This document shows positions 42,314 to 52,108 of a stretch of 64,000 nt of DNA, in pieces. The position numbers and the translations under genes are program-made. The notes below the pieces were generated by a model, which saw nothing but the letters and a program-made list of their open reading frames with translations, was not told the origin of the DNA and did no database searches. Every line of letters begins with the position of its first letter. Position 1 is the first letter of the stretch. Source of the DNA: Marivita sp051251565 (GTDB lineage Bacteria > Pseudomonadota > Alphaproteobacteria > Rhodobacterales > Rhodobacteraceae); the NCBI RefSeq assembly GCF_051251565.1, contig NZ_JBPOFB010000007.1, positions 62,001 to 126,000 of the forward strand, read 5' to 3'.

Positions 42314-44706
42314 TCTGGACAGCCTTGACAGCGCTGCTGTCGCATTGGCGGCGCAACGGGGTGCAGTTCTTTGCCCTGATCAGCGGGCTGGCGCTGGCCA
42401 CGGCGCTGTGGTCAGGCGTGCAGGCGATCAATGCAGAGGCCCGCGCAAGCTATGACGCTGCCGCTGCGACCTTGGGCGAAGGCCAGTTCGACCAGCTTGT
42501 GCCGCGCGCAGGCGACGGGATCGACCAATCCACCTACATCGCTTTGCGCCGCGCGGGCTGGCAGGTGTCGCCGGTGCTTGAGGGGCGGTTCGACACGGAT
42601 GCAGGAAGCGTGCGGATCGTGGGGCTTGACCCTCTTACCGCGCCGGGCACGATTGCGCCGGTAGGTCTTCAGGGCGACACATCCCTGACCGATTTCCTGA
42701 CGCGCGGTGTGCTGTTCGCGTCCCCGGACGTGGCAGACCGCCTTGACGGCGCGGTGTCACAGCAGGTTATCCGCGATCCGTCTGTCGCCCCCGGTGTGGC
42801 GTTGACTGATATCGGTGTGGCGCAAATGCTGCTGGGGTCGGCTGGCACGCTCAGCCGATTGATCATGGCCCCAGACCAGCCGATGGGTTTGCCAGAGATC
42901 GCGGCAGTTGCACCTGATCTGACCCGCCAACCGGCGCAGGACACGGGTGCGGGCAGGCTCACAGATAGCTTTCACCTGAACCTGACTGCCTTTGGATTGC
43001 TCAGCTTTGCGGTGGGGATCTTCATCGTGCACGGCACCATCAGCCTTGCCTTTGAACAGCGCCGCAGCATGGTGCGAACCCTGCGCGCCCTTGGCGTGCC
43101 GCTCAACACCTTGATCGGGTTGATGATTGCGGAACTGGTGCTGTTTGCGCTGGTCGCAGGTGCGATCGGGGTGGCTTTGGGCTACGGTATTGCCGCTGTG
43201 CTTTTGCCGAACGTCGCGGCGACGGTACAAGGGCTGTACGGGGCATCCGTGGCCGGCACCTTGCAATTGCGCGCGGAATGGTGGCTGTCCGGCATGGCCA
43301 TCGCAGTGGTGGGCACGGGGGTGGCGGCAGCCGGTGCCTTATGGCAAATCGCCCATATGCCACTTTTGTCGAGCGCCCGTCCACGCGCATGGGCCGTGGC
43401 ATCTGGGCAAGCCGCATGGCGCCTGGCCGCAGCGGCCACAGCGCTTTTCGTGGCAGGCGCAGGCATTGCGATCTGGGGGGAGGGCTTGACCCTTGGCTTT
43501 GCGCTGCTGGCGTGTCTGTTGATCGGCGCGGCGTTGATCCTGCCATTGCTGTTGCGCGGAGCAGTGTCGCTGGCCGATGGATTCGCTCAAAGTGCCATGT
43601 GGCAATGGTTCTGGGCTGACACGCGCCAGCAGGTGCCGGGGATGAGCCTTGCGCTGATGGCGCTTTTGTTGGCGACGGCGGCGAATGTGGGCGTCACCAC
43701 AATGGTCTCAAGCTTTCGGATGACCTTTGTCGACTTTCTTGATCAACGCTTGGCACCCGAGCTGTTCATCCGCATCGACGACGCCGCGCAAAGCTTTGAT
43801 CTTGAGGCCTATCTGATCGTCAACGCCCGCGAGGTACTGCCGCTTCTGTCGGTTGAGACAAACATCGCGGACGTGCCCTCTGACTTGTTCGGTGTGCGTG
43901 TCGGGCCAACATACCGCGAGAATTGGCTGTTTCTGGCGGATACCCCAGATGTCTGGGACCGCGTTGAGACAGGCGCGGCGGTTGTTGTCAGCGAACAGCT
44001 TGCCCGCCGTGCAGGGCTTTGGACCGGCGACACAGTTGCGGTTGCACCCAACCTGACCCTGCCCATCGCGGCCATTGTGGCCGATTACGGCAACCCTTTG
44101 GGGCAGGCCTTGATTGCCGAGGATCTGTTCCGCACGCTTTATCCCGACCTGATCCCGCTGTCCTTTGGCGTCCGCTCGGACGATCCGGCGGCATTGCGCG
44201 ACCGCTTGACCAATGACCACGGCTTACCCTACGGTTTGATCACGGATCAGTCGCGGATCAAGGCGTTCTCGCTCGATGTGTTTGAGCGCACGTTTACCGT
44301 CACCGCCGCGCTGAATGTGTTGACGCTTGCGGTGGCCGCCTTTGCCATTCTGATGAGCCTTTTGACATTGGCCGCACTTCGTATCCCGCAACTTGCCCCC
44401 GCTTGGGCGCTTGGCCTGACTCGGCGCAGGCTCGGGCAGCTGGAGCTGCTGCGCGCGGTGGCTTTGGCGTTGGTGACAACGGTGCTGGCCATCCCGTTGG
44501 GACTGATGCTGGCGTGGGTTTTGTTGTCTTACGTGAATGTCGAGGCGTTCGGATGGAAGCTGCCTATGTACCTGTTCCCCGGCCATTATGCGCTACTAAT
44601 GCTGTTTGCGCTTCTGGCGGCGGGGCTGGCGGCCCTCTGGCCTGCGATCCGGCTGATGCGCACGCCGCCATCAGACCTGCTCAAGGTGTTTGCCAATGAT
44701 CGCTAG
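42310..44706 (+). CDS. FtsX/MacB-type ABC permease (AttF/AttG-like fusion)
   Basis: The product has 798 residues. It has one N-terminal membrane helix, a periplasmic domain, and two FtsX-type three-helix groups (about 220-360 and 655-790) with further helices between. This is the duplicated layout of permeases that work with LolD-like ATPases. It starts at GTG overlapping the ATPase stop. The CrtC-like gene starts inside its last codons, so the three genes are tightly coupled. In Agrobacterium the related att genes encode separate or fused permeases. The transported substance is unknown. Confidence 0.85.
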   Translation: MIWTALTALLSHWRRNGVQFFALISGLALATALWSGVQAINAEARASYDAAAATLGEGQFDQLVPRAGDGIDQSTYIALRRAGWQVSPVLEGRFDTDAGSVRIVGLDPLTAPGTIAPVGLQGDTSLTDFLTRGVLFASPDVADRLDGAVSQQVIRDPSVAPGVALTDIGVAQMLLGSAGTLSRLIMAPDQPMGLPEIAAVAPDLTRQPAQDTGAGRLTDSFHLNLTAFGLLSFAVGIFIVHGTISLAFEQRRSMVRTLRALGVPLNTLIGLMIAELVLFALVAGAIGVALGYGIAAVLLPNVAATVQGLYGASVAGTLQLRAEWWLSGMAIAVVGTGVAAAGALWQIAHMPLLSSARPRAWAVASGQAAWRLAAAATALFVAGAGIAIWGEGLTLGFALLACLLIGAALILPLLLRGAVSLADGFAQSAMWQWFWADTRQQVPGMSLALMALLLATAANVGVTTMVSSFRMTFVDFLDQRLAPELFIRIDDAAQSFDLEAYLIVNAREVLPLLSVETNIADVPSDLFGVRVGPTYRENWLFLADTPDVWDRVETGAAVVVSEQLARRAGLWTGDTVAVAPNLTLPIAAIVADYGNPLGQALIAEDLFRTLYPDLIPLSFGVRSDDPAALRDRLTNDHGLPYGLITDQSRIKAFSLDVFERTFTVTAALNVLTLAVAAFAILMSLLTLAALRIPQLAPAWALGLTRRRLGQLELLRAVALALVTTVLAIPLGLMLAWVLLSYVNVEAFGWKLPMYLFPGHYALLMLFALLAAGLAALWPAIRLMRTPPSDLLKVFANDR

Positions 44707-45736
44707 GGCGCTTTTTCTGATCTTCTTGTTGCCGGTGCACGCAGCGGCGCAGGGCTTTGCCGGACTTGGGACCGATGCCGACGGCTTTGCCGTACCCGCG
44801 CCGAACCCGGTGTTCAACTTCCCGCAGGATCACAGCGCGCACCCGGACTACCGCATCGAATGGTGGTATCTGACCGCCAATTTGCGCGGCCCGGACGGCA
44901 CACCGTACGGCGTGCAGTGGACGCTGTTCCGCTCGGCATTGGCCCCTGAAACGCGCGTGGGCTGGTCGGACCCGCAGGTCTGGTTTGCCCATGCCGCCGT
45001 CACGACACCTGATACGCATCTGGTGGCCGAACGTATCGCCCGAGGCGGGATCGGGCAGGCGGGGGTCACGACCCAGCCGTTCGAGGCATGGATCGACGAT
45101 TGGCGTATGGCAGGGCCGTCATTTGACACCGTCACCCTGACAGCACGCGGCAGTGATTTTGCCTATGATCTGGCGCTCAACGCCACTGGCCCATTGGTGT
45201 TTCATGGCCAGGACGGGTTTTCGGTGAAATCGGCGCAAGGGCAGGCGAGCTATTATTATTCACAACCTTACTACGCGGTGACGGGCACCCTGACATTGCC
45301 GACGGGCGATGTGCCTGTGACCGGGGCGGCCTGGCTTGACCGGGAATGGTCGTCGCAACCTTTGGCCGATACGCAAACCGGCTGGGATTGGTTTTCGCTG
45401 TCCTTTGACACCGGAGACAAGCTGATGGGGTTCTTGTTGCGCGAAGACGATGGCACGGCCTTCACCTCAGCCACATGGATCGCGCCGGACGGCACGACCA
45501 CGGCCTATCCTGACGGGGCGTTCACGGCGCAGCCCTTGGTGATGCACAGCGTTGCGGGACGCGACGTGCCCACACAATGGGCGGTGCAATTGCCGGAACG
45601 CGGCATCGACGTCACGGTGCGTGCGATGAACCCGGATGCGTGGATGGCGGTGTCCATCCCCTATTGGGAAGGGCCGGTGATCGTCGACGGATCGCATACG
45701 GGGCTCGGCTATTTGGAGATGACTGGATATGAATAA
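44696..45736 (+). CDS. AttH/CrtC-like lipocalin-fold exported protein
   Basis: The product has 346 residues. Residues 1-18 form a signal peptide (ALFLIFLLPVHAAA). The mature part has DYRIEWWYLTANLRG near the start, GQASYYYSQPYYAVTGTL in the middle and WLDREWSSQPL, all typical of the AttH/carotenoid 1,2-hydratase-like domain. Despite the family name, hydratase activity is unlikely here: no carotenoid genes surround it. It overlaps the permease gene by 11 bases, and is the periplasmic partner of the ABC pair by analogy with AttEFGH. Confidence 0.85.
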   Translation: MIARALFLIFLLPVHAAAQGFAGLGTDADGFAVPAPNPVFNFPQDHSAHPDYRIEWWYLTANLRGPDGTPYGVQWTLFRSALAPETRVGWSDPQVWFAHAAVTTPDTHLVAERIARGGIGQAGVTTQPFEAWIDDWRMAGPSFDTVTLTARGSDFAYDLALNATGPLVFHGQDGFSVKSAQGQASYYYSQPYYAVTGTLTLPTGDVPVTGAAWLDREWSSQPLADTQTGWDWFSLSFDTGDKLMGFLLREDDGTAFTSATWIAPDGTTTAYPDGAFTAQPLVMHSVAGRDVPTQWAVQLPERGIDVTVRAMNPDAWMAVSIPYWEGPVIVDGSHTGLGYLEMTGYE

Positions 45737-46283
45737 ACAGACCGAGCTGGCAGCGTTTCTGGATCTCGGTTGGCAGCGCCTGACACGCGGAGTTGCCGAC
45801 AGACGCGCGGCCGCGCGGCATCCGGTCTTTGCCACCGTATCTCCCAAAGGTCACCCGGAGGCGCGTACCGTTGTTCTGCGCGGCGCCAGCAGGAGCGACG
45901 GGACGGTCGAGGTGCACACCGATGGTGGGTCGGACAAGATCACGTCGCTGCGTGCCAATCCCCATGCACAGCTTATGGTGTGGGACGAAAAGCCCAAATT
46001 GCAGATCCGCCTGTCCACAACCGTCACGATCCACCAAGGGGCCGATGTGGCGGACAAATGGCGCAGCGTGCCCGACGGATCACGCATGGCCTATGGGGCC
46101 ACGCCAATACCCGGCACAGCTATCCCAACCGCCAACGCCTATCAAAAGCTGGCAAGTCATGACTGGTTCGCCGTGATGGTCTGCCGAATCGATTCGATTG
46201 AGCTGATGCAGCTTACAGATCCGCACAGGCGCGCGGTGTTCAGCGCGCAAAATGACTGGTTTGGAGAGTGGCGGGTGCCCTAA
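45729..46283 (+). CDS. Pyridoxamine 5'-phosphate oxidase-family flavoprotein
   Basis: The product has 184 residues. The FMN-binding split barrel contains HPVFATVSPKGHPEARTVVL, ANPHAQLMVWDEKPKLQIRL and DWFAVMVCRID. The catalytic residues that define true PdxH are not clear, and the protein is shorter than PdxH (about 210-220). It may act on other substrates. It overlaps the AttH-like gene by eight bases, so it belongs to the same operon. Confidence 0.85.
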   Translation: MNKQTELAAFLDLGWQRLTRGVADRRAAARHPVFATVSPKGHPEARTVVLRGASRSDGTVEVHTDGGSDKITSLRANPHAQLMVWDEKPKLQIRLSTTVTIHQGADVADKWRSVPDGSRMAYGATPIPGTAIPTANAYQKLASHDWFAVMVCRIDSIELMQLTDPHRRAVFSAQNDWFGEWRVP

Positions 46284-46435
46284 CGTCATGTATCTTGGCC
46301 TTTGGCAGGGAGATTGTCACAAAACTGCCACTTTTGTCTTGCTTCGGCACGCTCCTTGGCTACTGTAGCCGCCAGCGATGAATTTCGCATCAAGTTTACA
46401 GCCGATTGCGCCCGAAAGTGGCAGCGATCGAAGGG

Positions 46436-46470
46436 AATGGGACGGTTGGGGAGAGCCGTCCCATTTTATT
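46436..46470 (+). terminator. Strong intrinsic terminator
   Basis: AATGGGACGG and CCGTCCCATT pair perfectly around a ten-base loop and are followed by TTATTTT. It lies 153 bases after the PNPOx stop, a longer gap than expected for that gene, and in front of the convergent nucleotidyltransferase gene. Confidence 0.9.
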
Positions 46471-46488
46471 TTCAAACATATCCAAAAA

Positions 46489-47094
46489 TCATCGGTCCGG
46501 ATTGTTCGCCCGCCACAGGGTCCAGGCATCGGGCGTATCAAGATCGGTCAGTGCGTTATTCCCCGGCAGCGCGACCCGAATCAGACGGGCGCGGTTGGTC
46601 TGTAGAATCGCCCGCGCGCCGTGATCTCCGGTCAGGTCTGCGAACTGGGTGATCAGGTCGGCCGGAAAGATCACTGGATGCCCCGGCGTCCCATCCGCGC
46701 CCGCGGCTTGCACAATAAAGTCACGGTTGGCGGTTTCAAACGCGCTTATCACCAGACGCATATCCGCTGCGGTTAAGTCGGGCATGTCAGCGGGCAGGAT
46801 CATCAGGCCTGTGCTGTCGCTCCGCACCGCGCGGGCGGCGAGACGCAAGGAGGCCGACATACCTTCGGACGCGTCAGGGACGGGGATGCACCGCGCGGGC
46901 AATCCGGCAAGCGCGTCCGCGCGCGGTGATGGACCATCGGGCAGGGTGACCAGCACATCCGCGCCCAAGGCCAGCGCCCGCGCGGCCACACCGCGCAAAA
47001 GCGGCGCGCCGTCCACGGGTTCAATCAGCTTGTCGCGGCCCGCCATCCGGCGGCTGGCCCCGGCGGCGGGAATCACGATGGTTACTTGGGTCAT
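46489..47094 (-). CDS. MobA-like NTP transferase (MocA type)
   Basis: The product has 201 residues. The start IPAAGASRRMAGRDKL is the nucleotide-binding motif of MobA/MocA enzymes. DMPDLTAADM and GHPVIFPADL follow in the expected order, with the DxxG-type NALTDLDTPDAW near the end. Relatives join CMP or GMP to molybdopterin or activate other small phosphates. No molybdenum enzyme lies nearby, so the target is open. It ends close to the terminator at 46436-46470. Confidence 0.85.
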   Translation of the reverse strand: MTQVTIVIPAAGASRRMAGRDKLIEPVDGAPLLRGVAARALALGADVLVTLPDGPSPRADALAGLPARCIPVPDASEGMSASLRLAARAVRSDSTGLMILPADMPDLTAADMRLVISAFETANRDFIVQAAGADGTPGHPVIFPADLITQFADLTGDHGARAILQTNRARLIRVALPGNNALTDLDTPDAWTLWRANNPDR

Positions 47095-47103
47095 CCGCGC
47101 AGT

Positions 47104-49509
47104 CTAGCCGCGCATCTGGCCTCCGTCAGCGTCGTAAAGCGGCGTTGTGATCAGCGTGGCATCCCGCATCTCGCCCAAAATCTCGATCTGGGCTTTTTGC
47201 CCGTCCTGCGCATGGGCGCGCGGGATCAACCCAAGGGCGATCGATTTGCCCGCATGATGCGAATAGCCGCCAGAGGTGCAGAACCCCTGAACCACGCCGT
47301 CGACCCAGATCGGTTCATAGGCATTCACATCCGCGTCCCCTGCATCGACCTCGAACGCACACAGCACGCGGTTGGGGGGCGTGGCGCGTTCTGCCTCTGC
47401 CGCTGCGCGTCCGATGAAATCGACGTTCTGGGACCATGCGATAAAGCGGTCCATGCCGGTTTCGGCGGCAGTGTAATCCGGCGAAAATTCCGACAGCCAA
47501 GAGCCAAAGAACTTGTCCAGACGCAGCGACATCATCGCGCGCATGCCAAAAGGTTTCATCCCGTGATCCTGACCCGCCGTCCAAAGCGTGTGCCACACTT
47601 GCCGTTGCGCCACGGGTTCGCAGTAAATCTCATAGCCCAGACCCGCCGTATAGCTGACCCGCTGCACAAGGCAGGAGGTCATGCCGATGGTCATGGACCG
47701 GACGTCAAGAAACTTGAGATCCGTGGGATCGCGCGTCACCGCGTCGAGCACCTTGCGTGCGTTCGGTCCTGCAATCTGGAACCCGGTCAGCGCGTCCGAC
47801 ACGTTGCGCACCGTCACGCCATCCTGTGCGTTTTGTTCGAACCACCGCGTGTGATAGGCCTGTGCGCCATAGCTTGCGGTCAGCTGGAACCAGTCATCCG
47901 CAAGGCAGGAAATTGTGAAGTCACCGATCAGGCGTCCCTGTGGGGACAGCATTGGAGTCAATGAGAGACGCCCGATTTTGGGGATGCGACCCGCCATGAT
48001 CCGGTCCAGCCAATCGCGCGCATTGGCGCCGCGCACCTCGTATTTGCCGAAGTTCTGAACTTCATTGATGCCAACGGCCTCGCGCACGGCTTTCACCTCG
48101 CGGGCAGTGGCCTCCCACGCGTTGGAACGGCGGAAACTCGGTGTTTCAAAGCGCGGCTCGTCTGGGGCGGCGAAGTAATTCACCACCTCCAACCCGTACT
48201 GCGCGCCCCAGACCGCGCCCATGCCATCAAAGATATCAAACATGGGTGTGGTGCGATTGGGCCGTGCAGCGGGCAGTTCTTCGTTTGGGTAGCTGACGGA
48301 AAAGCGCTTCTGGTAGTTCTCGATCACCTTCGGCAGCGTGTAGCCGGGGCTGATCCAATCCCCGAACCGTGCAACGTCCATCGCCGACACGTCGCGTTCG
48401 CATTCGCCGGTCGTCATCCACTGCGCCAGCATCAGGCCAACACCGCCACCTTGGCTGAACCCCGCCATCACGCCGCAAGCTGACCAGTAGTTGCGCAAAC
48501 CCGGCACTGGACCGACAAGCGGGTTGCCATCCGGCGCAAAGGTAAACGGTCCGTGGATCACCGATTTCACGCCGGCACGTTCAAGCACGGGGAAGCGTTT
48601 ATAAGCAAATTCAATACTCTCCCCGATCTTGTCAAAGTCATCTGGCAAAAGCTCATGGCCAAAGTTCCACGGCGTGCCATCCACCGCCCAGGGGCGACAG
48701 GGTTGTTCATAAAACCCGATGCACAACCCACGCCCTTCCTGGCGCAGATAGCTTTCGCCCGCCGGGTCCATCACATGCGGATGCTCGTTGTCGCGTTCGT
48801 AGATCTCTGCGATCTCGTCGGTGACGATATACTGATGCTCCATCGGATGCAGCGGCAGGTAGACCCCCGCCATCGCACCTACTTCGCGCGCCCAAAGACC
48901 GCCTGCATTGACCACATGTTCGGCATGGATCGTGCCCTTGTCGGTGACCACATCCCAAGTGCCATCGGCGCGAGGATTGGTTTCCCTGACCATAACATGG
49001 GTCTCAATCGTGGCACCGCCCATCCGCGCCGCCTTGGCATAGGCATGGGTCGTGCCCGACGGATCAAGATGCCCGTCAAGCGGATCATAAAGCGCGCCAA
49101 GGATGCCATTGAGATTGGTGATCGGTGCGATCTTGGCGATCTCTTCCGGACCAACAATTTCTGTCTCAAGCCCCATGTAACGGTGCTTGGCCCGCTCTGC
49201 GAGCAGCATGTCGAACCGGTCTTTATTATCGGCCAGCGTGATGCCGCCGACATGGTGCAGCCCGCAGGACATGCCGGTGATCTCTTCGAGTTCTTTGTAA
49301 AGCCGGATCGTATAGCCCTGAAGTGCTGCCATATTGGTGTCGCCATTCAGCGTGTGAAACCCGCCCGCCGCGTGCCATGTCGAGCCGGAGGTCAATTCCG
49401 ACCGTTCGACCAGCATCACATCTGACCAGCCTAGCTTGGTCAGGTGATACAGCACCGAAACGCCAACGACGCCGCCGCCGATCACACATACACGGGTGGT
49501 GGTTTTCAT
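47104..49509 (-). CDS. Dimethylglycine/sarcosine dehydrogenase-like flavoprotein, copy 1
   Basis: The product has 801 residues. The N-terminal FAD Rossmann motif is VIGGGVVGVSVLYHL, and GSTWHAAGG carries the histidine that in DMGDH binds FAD covalently. The second half is a GcvT-like tetrahydrofolate-binding region with a C-terminal barrel (YTAGLGYEIYCEP, GMRAMMSLRLDKFFGSW). It should oxidise an N-methylated glycine and pass the methyl carbon to folate. I chose the ATG at 49509, at AGGAAACC; the open frame runs into the divergent promoter region. It is divergent from a paralogue. Confidence 0.88.
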   Translation of the reverse strand: MKTTTRVCVIGGGVVGVSVLYHLTKLGWSDVMLVERSELTSGSTWHAAGGFHTLNGDTNMAALQGYTIRLYKELEEITGMSCGLHHVGGITLADNKDRFDMLLAERAKHRYMGLETEIVGPEEIAKIAPITNLNGILGALYDPLDGHLDPSGTTHAYAKAARMGGATIETHVMVRETNPRADGTWDVVTDKGTIHAEHVVNAGGLWAREVGAMAGVYLPLHPMEHQYIVTDEIAEIYERDNEHPHVMDPAGESYLRQEGRGLCIGFYEQPCRPWAVDGTPWNFGHELLPDDFDKIGESIEFAYKRFPVLERAGVKSVIHGPFTFAPDGNPLVGPVPGLRNYWSACGVMAGFSQGGGVGLMLAQWMTTGECERDVSAMDVARFGDWISPGYTLPKVIENYQKRFSVSYPNEELPAARPNRTTPMFDIFDGMGAVWGAQYGLEVVNYFAAPDEPRFETPSFRRSNAWEATAREVKAVREAVGINEVQNFGKYEVRGANARDWLDRIMAGRIPKIGRLSLTPMLSPQGRLIGDFTISCLADDWFQLTASYGAQAYHTRWFEQNAQDGVTVRNVSDALTGFQIAGPNARKVLDAVTRDPTDLKFLDVRSMTIGMTSCLVQRVSYTAGLGYEIYCEPVAQRQVWHTLWTAGQDHGMKPFGMRAMMSLRLDKFFGSWLSEFSPDYTAAETGMDRFIAWSQNVDFIGRAAAEAERATPPNRVLCAFEVDAGDADVNAYEPIWVDGVVQGFCTSGGYSHHAGKSIALGLIPRAHAQDGQKAQIEILGEMRDATLITTPLYDADGGQMRG

Positions 49510-49562
49510 GAAGGTTTCCTCGTTTTGTTGAGGTGACAATGGGCGGGACAGGTTCTCTTCGT

Positions 49563-49626
49563 CCTGTCGGAAAACGACACGGTGTGTCGGCAGAGGGCAA
49601 CATCTTTTAGACGTGTCGGCAAAGGG
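49563..49626 (+). promoter_or_regulatory. Cluster of TGTCGG motifs in the divergent DMGDH promoter region
   Basis: TGTCGG occurs at 49565-49570, 49585-49590 and 49614-49619. The latter two lie in near-identical GTGTCGGCA(G/A)AGGG units 29 bases apart. TGTCG and CGACA also form an inverted repeat at 49565-49579. The cluster sits in the 146-base gap between the divergent dehydrogenase genes and may be a regulator site for both. Confidence 0.45.
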
Positions 49627-49655
49627 TGGAGGCGAAATCACCGGAGCGACTCGCC

Positions 49656-52070
49656 ATGAAGACCCACGCACAGGCCGTTGTCATCGGAGGCGGCGTCATC
49701 GGCTGTTCGATTTTATACCATTTGGTAAAATTGGGCTGGACTGACGTTGTTCTGCTGGAACGCGACGAGCTGACAAGCGGGTCAACTTGGCACGCGGCGG
49801 CCAACATTCACGGGCTGCATGACAGCACCAATATCAGCCGTATCCAGCATTACACGATGACCCTCTACAACCAGCTTGAGGCCGAGACCGGCCAAAGCTG
49901 CGGTGTGTTCCAACCCGGATCGCTTTACCTTGCCCAGACCGAAGCGCGCGAACACCAGCTGCGCCTGCAAGCGGCCAAGGCCAAGCTGTATGGCATGAAC
50001 TTTCACGAGGTGAGCCGCGCCGAGGCTGAGGTGCTGCATCCGCTGGTGAATTTCGATGGCATCCGTTGCATCATGTATGAACCCGATGGCGGCAATGTGG
50101 ACCCGTCCGGCGTGACTGCGGCCTATGCCGCCGGGGCCCGTCAGAAAGGCGCAGAGATCCACCGTTTTACGCCCGTGACCGCCACGGATCAGCAACCTGA
50201 CGGCACATGGATTGTCCGCACACCCAAAGGCGACATTCACACGCCCTGGGTCGTGAATGCCGCCGGTCTCTGGGGCCGCGAGGTGGCCGCGCTGGCAGGG
50301 ATCAAATTGCCGCTCTTGCCGACCGAACATCAGTATTTTGTGACCGAAACCATTGCAGAGATTGCCGCGATGGACCGGCGCTTGCCGTCGGTTGCTGACC
50401 GGGACGGCGAATATTACCTGCGCCAAGAGGGTAAGGGCCTGCTGGTGGGCGCGTATGAAAAGGACGTCCGTTTCTGGGCCGAGGACGGGACGCCACAGGG
50501 CTTTGGCCACGAGCTGTTTGCCGATGATCTGGAACGGATCGAAGACAACATGATGCGTGCCATCGACAGGGTGCCAGCGGTGGGGGCTGCCGGGATCAAG
50601 CGGGTGATCAACGGCCCGATGATCTGGTCGCCGGACAGCAATGTGCTGCTTGGTCCGGTGCCCGAGAAACAGGGCTATTTCTGCTGCAACGGCATCATTC
50701 CGGGGTTTTCGCAATCAGGCGGCATGGGCTTGATGGTGGCGCAATGGATCATCGAAGGCGAGATGCAGTACGACATGTTTGCCTGGGATGTGGCGCGTTT
50801 TGGCGATTGGGCCGACGCAAAATTCACCAAGGCACGGGTTGGAGATCAATACGCGCACCGCTTCAAGATTCATTTCCCGAACGAGGAACGCGCGGCGGGT
50901 CGACCGGTGCGCACGCGCCCCGTCTACGAGATGCAGCGCGAGATGGGCGCGGTGTTCGGCCTGAACTACGGCTGGGAACACCCGCTCTATTTCTCGCAGG
51001 ATGTTGTCGAAAGCGCGGGGTTCACCCGTCAGCCGTGGTGGGATGTGGTGGGCCATGAGGCGCGCACCTTGCGCGACAAAGCCGGGATCATCGACATCTC
51101 GAACTTTGCCAAGTACCGCGTCACGGGGTCGGGGGCCGAGGCGTGGCTGAACGCGGTGTTTGCCAACCGCATGCCGCGCGACGTGGGTCGGTCCTGTCTG
51201 ACACCGCTCATTGGTAAACGTGGCGGCGTTGCCGGCGATGCCACGGTCACACGGCTGGCCGAGGACGAATTCTGGATCATCAGCTCTGGCATGGCGGAAC
51301 GCTATCAGAAACGTTTTTACGACGCGGTGCCGCTGCCCGAGGGCACGATATTTGAATCGCTGAGCACCACCTGGAGCGGCTTTAACGTGGCAGGCCCACA
51401 AAGCCGCGCGCTGCTGCAACGCCTGACCAACATCTCGCTCGACACCGCCGATTGGCCCTTCATGCGCTCCAAGCTGGTTGAGGTCGCAGGGGTGGAGGTG
51501 ATGGCGCTGCGGGTGTCTTTCACCGGCGATCTGGGATGGGAGCTGCATTGCCGGGCCGGGGATCAGGCGGCGCTTTACACCGCGTTGCTGGAGGCAGGCC
51601 AAGAGGTTGGGGCGGTGCCAGTGGGCAGTCGTGCGCTGATGAGCCTGCGGATGGAAAAAGGCTATGGGTCTTGGGGGCGCGAATACAGTCCGGAATACTG
51701 GCCGCAGGAATGTGGACTGGACCGTTTGTGCCGCAGTGACAAACCTTACCTGAACCGGGATGCGGCGCTGGCCAATATGCAAAAACCCGCCCGCGAACGC
51801 ATGGTCCTGCTTGCGCTCGATGCCAGCGACACCGATGCGTCAAACGCGGATGCCACGGGCGGGGAGCCGATCTTCAAAGACGGCATCGGCATAGGGCGGG
51901 TTTCGTCGGGGGCTTACGGCTATCATGTGGGGATGTCGCTGGCGATTGCCTATGTCAAAGATGCAAAGCCAGGCGATACAGTCGATGTGATGGTGCTGGG
52001 ACGTCCGCATAGGGCTGTGATCCTTGACCAACCGCCTTTCGATCCGGGCGGTACGCGTCTGCGCGCCTGA
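49656..52070 (+). CDS. Dimethylglycine/sarcosine dehydrogenase-like flavoprotein, copy 2
   Basis: The product has 804 residues and the same layout as the divergent gene: FAD motif VIGGGVIGCSILYHLVKLG, GSTWHAAANIHG with the covalent-FAD histidine, and a GcvT-like C-terminal half (FTGDLGWELHC, GSRALMSLRMEKGYGSW). The two proteins are clearly related but differ through the substrate domain (here VFQPGSLYLAQTEAREHQ). The ATG at 49656 is behind GGAG. It probably acts on a different methylated amine than copy 1. Confidence 0.88.
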   Translation: MKTHAQAVVIGGGVIGCSILYHLVKLGWTDVVLLERDELTSGSTWHAAANIHGLHDSTNISRIQHYTMTLYNQLEAETGQSCGVFQPGSLYLAQTEAREHQLRLQAAKAKLYGMNFHEVSRAEAEVLHPLVNFDGIRCIMYEPDGGNVDPSGVTAAYAAGARQKGAEIHRFTPVTATDQQPDGTWIVRTPKGDIHTPWVVNAAGLWGREVAALAGIKLPLLPTEHQYFVTETIAEIAAMDRRLPSVADRDGEYYLRQEGKGLLVGAYEKDVRFWAEDGTPQGFGHELFADDLERIEDNMMRAIDRVPAVGAAGIKRVINGPMIWSPDSNVLLGPVPEKQGYFCCNGIIPGFSQSGGMGLMVAQWIIEGEMQYDMFAWDVARFGDWADAKFTKARVGDQYAHRFKIHFPNEERAAGRPVRTRPVYEMQREMGAVFGLNYGWEHPLYFSQDVVESAGFTRQPWWDVVGHEARTLRDKAGIIDISNFAKYRVTGSGAEAWLNAVFANRMPRDVGRSCLTPLIGKRGGVAGDATVTRLAEDEFWIISSGMAERYQKRFYDAVPLPEGTIFESLSTTWSGFNVAGPQSRALLQRLTNISLDTADWPFMRSKLVEVAGVEVMALRVSFTGDLGWELHCRAGDQAALYTALLEAGQEVGAVPVGSRALMSLRMEKGYGSWGREYSPEYWPQECGLDRLCRSDKPYLNRDAALANMQKPARERMVLLALDASDTDASNADATGGEPIFKDGIGIGRVSSGAYGYHVGMSLAIAYVKDAKPGDTVDVMVLGRPHRAVILDQPPFDPGGTRLRA

Positions 52071-52108
52071 CCTTTTCGGGTTTCCAAAGCCCCCAATCGT
52101 TGCCGGAA

